Notes under the pieces: model-generated
Database searches by the model: none
Told to the model about the DNA's origin: nothing
The model's input: the letters and a program-made list of their open reading frames with translations, nothing else
From: Saccharina japonica
Lineage: Eukaryota; Sar; Phaeophyceae; Laminariales; Laminariaceae
NCBI GenBank assembly: GCA_008828725.1
Contig: MEHQ01000823.1
Span: forward strand, 40,038-104,037
Direction: 5' to 3'
DNA length: 64,000 nt
Shown: positions 57,228 to 64,000 of the stretch, piece by piece
Numbering within the stretch: the stretch's first letter is position 1
Layout: each line of letters opens with the position of its first letter
Made by a program: the position numbers and the translations under genes

Positions 57228-58537
57228 CAAGGGCGCACAAAAAAAAGTTTTCGACACCACACACCCAAAACTTTATTTCGGACCTCTCAAGGGGGGAGGG
57301 GGGGTACGACGGACCCATCCCCCCCCTCATAACGCCACACAATCTCCTATATAAATCATCCCTATACTTAATCCTATATAATACCAAGGGGAGGGGGGTA
57401 CTACAGTCCACGCAGCCCCCTAAGAGCGGACAGGCGCCGACCGTAGAAGAGACAGGGAGAGAGGGAGAGAGTGATCACGATGAGCACTGTCTCCGTGGTG
57501 GAGGGAGCCCTATCCAAGGCCCCCTTCGCAAAGAAGTCTCGTTGCTTGAGGCCTATCAGCGGCGTCAAAGCTCACGTCATCGACCCCATGCACTAACGTA
57601 CCCCTGAAGTGCAAGTTTTGCAGCCCTGCAGAGTGGGTGTGGAAATACTGCATGTCCCATCACGTAGAAGGGCAGCATTCCACTTCGTTGGCTCTGAACA
57701 AAGCAGATCCCAACACTGCGAGATTCGAAAGCAGCTTTGACGTAAGCAAGACAGAAAAGGAGGCGGTTGCGAAAAGGATGCCAAAGGGCAAGGCTGCCAG
57801 AGCCCCCGTAGCACGCCGAACGGTCTCCCAGCAGAAGAGTAAGGGTTCCATAGCCCCCGCAGCACGCCGTAAGGTCTCACAGCACGACGGGGGGTCAGAT
57901 GAGTCAGACGACTCAGAGGAGGAGGAAGAGAAAGAGGAGGAGGAAGAGGAGGAGGAGTCAGAAGAGGAGTCAGAAGAGCAGTCAGAAGAGGAGAGGGACG
58001 GGGGGGGGCGGGAGGAGGAAGAGCAGTCGGAAGAGAAGAGGGACGGGGGGGGAGGGGAGGAGTAAGAGGAAGACGACAAGGACGACCGCAAGGATGAGAA
58101 CGAAGACGAACAGCCGAGGGGACGAAGGGAAGGGGGTGAAGGAGGGGAAGGGGGGAGCAAGAGGGGACGGGCGGGGAGTAGCAGCAACGGTAGCGAGACA
58201 CCGGGCGAGAACGTGGGAGAACCCGTGCGCAAGAGTAGGCGGACCAGAACGATCACGCAAAGCGTTCGCCAGGAAGATCTTGGCAGTCTTCGATGATTAC
58301 ATTTGTGCTATCATTACGTTCCTCGTCGTGGAGTGTTTTCCAGGCCATTTGACTCAATCAAGCACGATGGCTTGTTTTCGTGACTGAAATATTAAGATCT
58401 TTGTTGTTGTTGTCTAGGCACACCTTGGTGGGGGGATGTATTCAAGCAATGTTCTATCTCTTAATCAAGTACCTTGAAAGACCTTTTTGTGTGAGAGTTG
58501 GTGAGAGGGGAAAAGCCAAGCAATTCACCAAAAAGGA
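57228..58537 (+). mobile_element. Second copy of the acidic-ORF element, right end lost
   Basis: From CAAGGGCGCACAAAAAAA to ACCAAAAAGG this is a near-identical direct copy of 38,262-39,579. Differences concentrate in the Glu-rich tract. The right terminal repeat (present at 39,598-39,661) is missing; sequence turns unique after 58,537. Confidence 0.75.
57550..58065 (+). pseudogene. Truncated copy of the acidic-tail zinc-finger ORF
   Basis: Same frame as 38,584-39,342: after TGA at 57,547 it encodes the same finger and basic segment without change, then a shorter Glu/Ser tract. It stops at a TAA (58,063-58,065) that cuts off the Gly/Lys-rich end. The 38-residue upstream frame and its shift are the same as in the other copy, so that disruption predates the duplication. 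Confidence 0.45.
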
Positions 58538-59172
58538 TGAACTGGGGTGACCTCGGCTGTGCGGGATAACCCTCGCCGGTGGCAGCACGCCTGCTGTTTT
58601 GGTAGCCTCCTGGTAGCGGGTCCATGCTCGTACTATGGGCAGTTTGCTCGGGCGTAGGCCGTAAGTCGAGGGTAGTTGTGCTGCTGCCCTGTGCTGCTTT
58701 GCTTTTAGTCCTGTGATGCTTGTGCCCTGCTGTGGTGCTTCGATTGTAGGATAAATTGCTGAGAAACTTCCCACCAAGTAAAACTTATGTACTTGCTCGA
58801 AAAAGTGACCAAGTACATATTTTGAGAAGAGCCAAATATCACGCTGGTCGTTATGTCGAAAATAAGCGCCTATTTTGGCGACGTTTGAAACTCGATATGA
58901 CCTTTTTTCGGGAAGAACCATATATAAGCTCCTATTTTGAGTTTCAAATAGCTCTATTAATAGGTGTTTTTGTATATTGCCATGAGGAACAACCGTGCGA
59001 AATTTCGTTTTCCCAACTATCCTTCCATGACGGCGCGAAACGTTGAAACCGAAAACTGTTTCGGCTCGTGCTGGAACCAGGTCGTGCTCTTCTCGGGCAG
59101 GTTGTTTCATCTTTATTTTAAACTTCGGCCTGTGGTTGGTTCCGTGCGAGATTGTTATCGTTTTACTCTACG
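58538..59172. other. Unassigned DNA with a 218-codon minus-strand frame
   Basis: A minus-strand frame runs 59,110-58,454. It passes through transposon end sequence at 58,454-58,537 and the diverged dispersed repeat at 58,790-58,950, and its product matches nothing I know. I do not call it as a gene. Confidence 0.3.
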
Positions 59173-59409
59173 GACGGTGGATCGTATACAATACGTTTTG
59201 CCTGATCATATATGCTCAATCCAGCCTGCTTAATGGCTTTTCCATGCGCCATCCACCCGTCCTCGCGAGGAAAGCTAACCCCGTACATGGACGGTGGATA
59301 GTGTACATTACGTTTTGGTTGGTCATATATATCTGTTCAATCCAGCCTGCCTGATGGCGGCTCAATGCGCAATTCACGCATCTTCGCGAGGAAGGCTAAC
59401 CCCGTACAT
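59173..59409 (+). repeat. 117-bp tandem duplication
   Basis: Two units (from 59,173 and 59,290) with GACGGTGGAT, TACGTTTTG, GGTCATATAT/TGATCATATAT, CAATCCAGCCTGC, CTCGCGAGGAAAGCTAACCC and CCGTACAT. Divergence about one base in eight by eye. Confidence 0.8.
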
Positions 59410-59557
59410 TATGACTTTTACCCATATGAAACAAGTAAGTGTCTCGTCGTCTTAGATTCGAGTATTCTGCTTGCACCGAGAATACACATCCAATACCAGG
59501 GGGCCACGACAAACACAATATCTTCACCCCCTTATTACTTTGCGAGATCGAGACAAA

Positions 59558-59700
59558 GGGAGGGGTATACAAAAATCAAGTAAAATGCAAATACGAAAAA
59601 AAAACATTCCGGGGGGTATACTAAAACCAATTTAAATACAAATGTGAAAGAAAATACTTTTCGGGGGGTATACTAAAACCAAGCAAACATTACACACAGC
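59558..59700 (+). repeat. Imperfect 53-bp tandem repeat, about 2.7 units
   Basis: Units share CGGGGGGTATACTAAAACCA (GAGGGGTATACAAAAATCAA in the first) and an A-rich second half. Noncoding. Confidence 0.7.
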
Positions 59701-59784
59701 TAACTACAAAACCGAAAGTCGTTTTTCGTAGTGTTTCGTCCACAGATCCCAACGCACCGGTGGCTGGTGCTAATGTCAGCAGTG

Positions 59785-59934
59785 TCGGACATAGCCGTTG
59801 GTCGTAGTCGTGCAAAAGTCTCATACGTGTTGTTGTCGTATTAGTCTAAGTGGTTGAGTTGTGTGTCAGCAAATTATCTACGGAGATTGTGGTGGAACTA
59901 TGTGCCCCGGATAGGCTGCATACGAATTTGCAAA
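59785..59934. repeat. Dispersed repeat, left half (interrupted)
   Basis: Matches 13,080-13,230. It is cut by the element starting at 59,935 and resumes at 62,064. Confidence 0.7.
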
Positions 59935-59939
59935 GGTAT

Positions 59940-60310
59940 GTTCGGTAGGGTACGTAACGAACTGTACCGGGGGTATTTTCTCGGTAAATACCGGTACCCG
60001 ACACTTCGGTAAGTTCGGTATGGCCTCGATACCGGTACCCGACACTTCGGTAAGTTCGGTACTTTTTCAATACCGGTACCCGACACTTCGGTAAGTTCGG
60101 TATTGTTTCGATACCGGTACCCTACACTTCGGTAAGTTCGGTACTTTTCCAATACCGGTACCCGACACTTTGGTAAGTTCGGTACTTTTCCAATACCGGT
60201 ACCCGACACTTCGGTAAATTCGGTACGCATACCCGAACATACCCCGAGTACCGGTATACCCTCGACCACAATACCGGCGGTGAGCGGTGCGGCCTCGATA
60301 CCGGGGAATC
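59940..60310. repeat. 41-bp satellite, first block
   Basis: Units of 41 bp read CGACACTTCGGTAAGTTCGG then TA, a variable T/C-rich part, and ATACCGGTACC. Because 41 is not a multiple of three, frames rotate through all phases, which produces the repetitive 145-residue minus frame (60,335-59,898) as an artefact. Confidence 0.9.
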
Positions 60311-60319
60311 GGGTATGTA

Positions 60320-61077
60320 TGCAATACGGACACACATCATGACATTATACAAGGTACCTGGTGTTTATTTGTGGCAGCAGCAGCAGTCTTCTCTACATTC
60401 ATGTATCCATCTGGTCCTTGGCTCTGGGGTGACACAACGCACTCATCTCACACCCACCATGAACGGCTGCAGACACAACATAACAATCGCTGAGAGTACG
60501 GAACGAAAGGATAGATGCTATTATCACCAAGTCGCGCCGGTGGGGTTCGAGGCGCCGCCGAGGCGGTGCTATGGCACGCTCTGCGCAGCCTCGTGTGGTA
60601 CGAGAAGCTCCGACTGCTCACCTGAGAAAGTACTCGTATCATGCATCCTATGTACGGACTTCAACGCGACATCTCGAACCCATCGCTGCTCTAATTGTAT
60701 TTAAACAGTGATGTACCAGCAGCAGCTGCAGCAGCACTACGCGAGGTGGCCGATGATCTAAACTGTATGCCGAGCTTCGACGTTGCGAGATTGGGGTATA
60801 GAACGGGCTTTAAGCGTAGCACTCGATGGCAGTGGTACGCGTGAACTGTATCAAATATACAGTAGAGCCCACAGCAGCAGCGCATTGCCCAAGTTGGAGC
60901 TGCTGCTTCTGCCCCTCTGCTACTGTGTTCTGTTGTTGCTCTTGCTGGGGCTGGTACTACTGCTGCTAACCGTGCTTCCGATTGCTACGTGGTTGGGATG
61001 GCGGCGGCAGCATTGCTTTTTTCTCCGTCATTGGCGCCGCCATCTGTTTGCTGTTGCTACAAGTACACATTTATTTT
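60320..61077. other. Interior of the satellite-bearing element, unassigned
   Basis: Contains GCAGCAGCAG tracts and CTG-rich sequence (60,890-61,060). Short frames are of low complexity. No transposase motif found. Confidence 0.4.
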
Positions 61078-61570
61078 AGATCAACTATTATGGGAAACAT
61101 TATTTTTGGGCTCCAGGAACTGATTTCTAGGCCCAATATACCCGTTTTACTCCGTTGGACAGTCAAAAACACCGATACACTCCTAAAGATCCACCCCGTC
61201 GTTTTTCGAGGGCTTTCTGGAGCAGTTTTCCGTTTTTCTAGGGTCTCGTTTTGATTTTTGGCGCAACTAGTCACAACTAATCAGTTTCCAGAAATAAGGC
61301 TTGTTGGTCAGAACTGGGGCCAAAAATAATGGATCTTTGAGGATTTTTGGCTAAAAAATCATCATGTCCTCAGAACTGGCAACTTGGACGAACAGTCAAA
61401 CTACGACCCTGGATAGATGAAAAAGTACGTCAGAAAGCTCTACGAAAACTACGGGGAGCATCCTGACGAGTCTATCGGTGTTTTTGGCCGTGCCGCAGAG
61501 TAAATCGCGTATTTTTGGCTAAAAACTCAGTTCTGAGGGCCCAAAAATAAGTTTCCCATAAAAGTTGGTC
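61078..61570. mobile_element. Candidate TIR element inside the larger element (about 490 bp)
   Basis: Left GATCAACTATTATGGGAAAC and TTATTTTTGGGC face the complement of GACCAACTTTTATGGGAAAC and TTATTTTTGGGC at the right. TTA lies at both outer edges (about 61,077-61,079 and 61,571-61,573), so a 3-bp duplication is possible. No coding sequence. Confidence 0.5.
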
Positions 61571-62055
61571 TTAGGGTATGTTCGGTAACAAGGGTACGTA
61601 CCGAAGTATACCGGGGGTATTTCCTCGGTAAATACCGGTACCTGACACTCGGTAAGTTCGGTATTTTTGCAATGCCGGTACCCGACACTTCGGTAAGTTC
61701 GGTATTTTTCCAATACCGGTACCCGACACTTCGGTCAGTTTGGTATTTTTGCAATACCGGCACCCGACACTTCGGTATTATTTCAATACCGGTACCCGAC
61801 ACTTCGGTAAGTTCGGTATTTTTTCCTAAATGTACCCCGGGTACCGGTATACCCTCGTCCACAATACCGGGGGTACCGGTATTTTCTCGGTAGTGTGCTT
61901 AATACCCTACCGAACACTTCGGTAAGTTCGGTACTTTTTCAATACCGGTACCGGACACTTCGGTAAGTTCGGTACTTTTTCAATACCGGTACCCGACACT
62001 TCGGTAAGTTCGGTACGCGCAACAAATATACCCCCGGTACCGGTATACCCTACCG
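61571..62055. repeat. 41-bp satellite, second block
   Basis: Starts GGGTATGTTCGGTAACAAGGG, like the left end of the whole element, then several 41-bp units, a CCCCGGGTACCGGTATACCC palindrome, and units in the same direction up to the right terminus. It looks like a nested second copy of the first block. Confidence 0.85.
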
Positions 62056-62063
62056 AACGTGCC

Positions 62064-62260
62064 TTTGCAATTTTGTGAGTGACTTGCTTTCGAGGGACAT
62101 CAAGTTTATAGGGGATATGCGGCCCCTTTGCTCTCAGTTTAACTGACGATAATATCTACATTTGTTATAATTGTTTGCCGCTGTCTTATGGCGCCTTGAC
62201 TCTCCACCCACCGTTTTCGTGAGCAAAGCAATGCGCGGAGCACCTGCGCACCTGGATGAT
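62064..62260. repeat. Dispersed repeat, right half
   Basis: Continues the repeat of 59,785-59,934. Matches 13,205-13,405 at TGACTTG, GCGGCCC, TGTTCTCAGTT-like TGCTCTCAGTTTAA, TTATGGCG/TCATGGCG and TTCGTGAGCAAAG. Confidence 0.7.
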
Positions 62261-63802
62261 CCAGCATGTAGCGGGTCATCAATACGTAGATGGTTTGTTT
62301 TCAGCTGCCCAGAGCAACTCGGACTAGTGACTACTCCATATTGCTTGCAGTCTTGGTAAGCTTTTACGCCTTTTTGATTCCTTGACAAGCGCCGCCATGG
62401 AGTTTGTTTGTTTGAAGTTCAAGTTTGAGTAAAGTTCGGAGCCACTCGCTCGAGTGGTTCAAACGCTCAAGCGCCGTAAAGTGTAAATAATGGCATCATA
62501 CCCCCCCCCTCCCCCCCATTGTAGCCGCAGTCGGGTTTGTTCTATATTTGGACACTGGGAAGGAGCGTAGGTCGTTTTCTCCTTTTTTAGAGCACCCTCG
62601 TCTATTACAGAAGTGGGGGTCGTCACCCTGTGAGTCGTGATGGGCGATTTTCACCGTACTAACCTGAGACCCCGCATTAAAGCGGGCTGTATTACTGGAC
62701 GTAAAGAGGAACCCCCACTGTTGCAGTACGTTGTACAGTGGGTACCCCGACTTAAAAGAGAGAACCCTATATAAGAGAATAGTACAGTTAATTGAGGCGT
62801 AATAGGCTGGACCCGCCTACACTATAAGCTACGTATAGGTCTCACTGTGGATACAATAGAAGGCTTGTTAAGAGACCTGTGTTCGGCCTGCGCCACACCT
62901 CTCTCAAATCGGGGTGCCCAGTGTATGCGTAAAATGGAGGATGACCTGGACGCGAGTTCCACCACTTATTCGATAGCGTTTGTGGTTGAGGGTCATTGTG
63001 CACGATACGAAAGCTCGAGCCGGAAGTAGGTGCGTAAGACGATACCTGCAGCAATTGCGCACCGGGTACAGTACGCAGATAGCGCTCTTTACACCCCTCC
63101 CCCTGCTCTCGCTTGGCACCCTGACCAAAGCACTTGCCACTGGGATAGAGTTCGGATCAGGTGGGTCGTCTTTAGGCGCACGGCCGCAACCGACTTATTC
63201 CGCCAAAATCGACGGTTTCCACCACATATCCACAGCGAAGAACAACATACACTGAAATCAGTGCCAAAAACTATCGGCATACCCGGTATTCCATGTGAAT
63301 AGGGGCCGCCTGTACGTACAACAAATAGTTACAACTTCATGCACAGATCGTCGTTTCTTTCCGTGTTTTTCTTTTTCCGGGGTGTTTATGAGTGATCAAC
63401 GCTGAAGCTCATGCTAAACATTTTTCGGCTGAGGCAAACATTATTATCACGATGGATGCTGTAATTACAACATAACCAACAGCTGTAGAATGGCGCGTAC
63501 TGCCTGGGCTGTTTGGCTTCGCACGTTTCTTTACAGCACCTCACAGCCTGTTCCCATCTGGTACTTTAGACCCCCCCACGATACGCTCCCTGTTCCCATT
63601 TAGGTGGTGACTTGGTGGTGCAGACACAAGAGTCCGCCTTTGCGCAGGAACCGTAGATATCCTGTTCCCAGCTGGCACCATGTCGGCCATACATGCCTAC
63701 AGCAACTCCTGCTGTACTCATCGACAATAGACAACAAAAAACCCCATAAACGTTCGATCTTGCCCCCTCCCGCCCCCCGCCCCTGCCGTCGCTGCCAACC
63801 AG
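62261..63802. other. Unassigned upstream region
   Basis: No gene recognised. 63,350-63,412 matches the small insertion at 28,063-28,262. CCTGTTCCCA recurs at 63,549, 63,592 and 63,661. Confidence 0.4.
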
Positions 63803-64000
63803 CTGGGGGTCATGAATGCCTTGCGGACCGGCAACGTGGTGTTGGACATGATCATCGCCATGAGCATTCCGCTCGTCTTGCAGTGGCTGCGCAAGCAATG
63901 GCAATGCCTCGGGCCTCTCGTCAACAACTACGTGTTCAGCCCTCGGAACAAGGGGGAACGCTACACCCGCTCCATCGACTACGAGAAGGTCAAGTTCTAA
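63803..64000 (+). CDS. Exon of a membrane protein, possibly BCS1-like AAA ATPase N terminus
   Basis: From ATG 63,812 the frame encodes 62 residues and reaches TAA exactly at the window end. Codon use is GC-rich and protein-like. Residues about 9-27 form a hydrophobic helix (VVLDMIIAMSIPLVLQWL) followed by basic residues; the C-terminal part has NKGERYTRSIDYEKV. A single N-terminal helix followed by a Tyr/Arg-rich strand resembles BCS1-type AAA ATPases of the mitochondrial inner membrane, but the ATPase domain lies outside, so this is a guess. A pyrimidine-rich tract and CAG before 63,803 could be a splice acceptor, and GAGAAG followed by GTCAAG at about 63,987 could be a donor, making the TAA intronic. 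Confidence 0.45.
   Translation: MGVMNALRTGNVVLDMIIAMSIPLVLQWLRKQWQCLGPLVNNYVFSPRNKGERYTRSIDYEKVKF

Larger units (their letters stand above)
59935..62063. mobile_element. 2.1-kb TIR element made largely of 41-bp satellite
   Basis: Ends are GGTATGTTCGGTAGGGTA and the complement of GGCACGTTCGGTAGGGTA. TTTGCAA lies directly on both sides (59,927-59,933 and 62,064-62,070). The flanks join into a repeat that is uninterrupted at 13.1-13.4 kb. A 7-8-bp duplication with subterminal repeats is reminiscent of hAT elements, but no transposase is present, so the assignment is tentative. Satellite occupies both sides; 60,320-61,570 is different DNA with a further candidate element. Confidence 0.7.

Noticed and set aside
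58454..59110. 218-codon minus-strand ORF
   Set aside because: It spans the end of a transposon copy, unique DNA and a diverged dispersed repeat, and its product matches no family. A chance frame is more likely.
59898..60335. 145-codon repetitive minus-strand ORF
   Set aside because: Produced by the 41-bp satellite cycling through three phases.

Overview
The window is eukaryotic nuclear DNA: low gene density, abundant transposons and satellites, long triplet microsatellites, and no bacterial-style operons or ribosome binding sites. The best taxonomic clue is a seven-repeat EsV-1-7 cysteine-rich protein gene at 41.6-42.5 kb. That family is known mainly from brown algae and other stramenopiles and from the phaeovirus EsV-1, so a brown alga or close relative is the most likely source. 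This is an inference from one protein family.

Layout. 0-2 kb: a 195-bp tandem duplication, a SINE-body fragment and a solo-LTR-like repeat carrying a piggyBac-type MITE. 2.1-15.4 kb: fields of a 42-bp satellite family (2.1-2.35, 12.77-13.06, 13.42-14.06, 14.94-15.38 kb) around a rearranged Ty3/gypsy element. That element has a 1589-codon pol ORF (minus strand, 4.38-9.15 kb) and related LTRs at 2.37-2.96 and 12.09-12.76 kb in opposite orientations. 16.5-17.2 kb: palindromic elements built from the motif ACTCGGAGTA. 18.1-18.3 kb: a long (ACT)n tract. 19.65-33.1 kb: a very large imperfect inverted repeat with arms of about 6 kb. It contains SINEs, solo LTRs, piggyBac MITEs, a 155-bp-type minisatellite, a central (TAA)n tract and an 830-bp PIF/Harbinger-like MITE present only in the right arm. 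33-37 kb: repeats and low-complexity DNA. 37.2-39.7 kb: a TIR element with an ORF for a BED-like finger plus an acidic tail; a damaged copy lies at 57.2-58.5 kb. 41.6-42.5 kb: the EsV-1-7 gene. 43-53 kb: nothing I could assign with confidence except one MITE. 53.6-55.4 kb: an inverted-repeat element and more ACTCGGAGTA repeats. 59.9-62.1 kb: a 2.1-kb TIR element loaded with a 41-bp satellite, inserted into a repeat whose empty copy is at 13.1-13.4 kb. 63.8-64.0 kb: an exon-like ORF with one membrane segment at the window edge.

Only two protein-coding calls are strong: the chromovirus-type pol and the EsV-1-7 protein. Most other open frames lie in satellites, low-complexity DNA or transposon copies. 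The biology worth following is in the mobile elements: a pol that ends in a chromodomain plus a Tudor-like module, a satellite whose 42-bp period keeps both strands open, TIR elements made of subterminal satellite, and a giant inverted repeat that should be tested as a possible assembly artefact.
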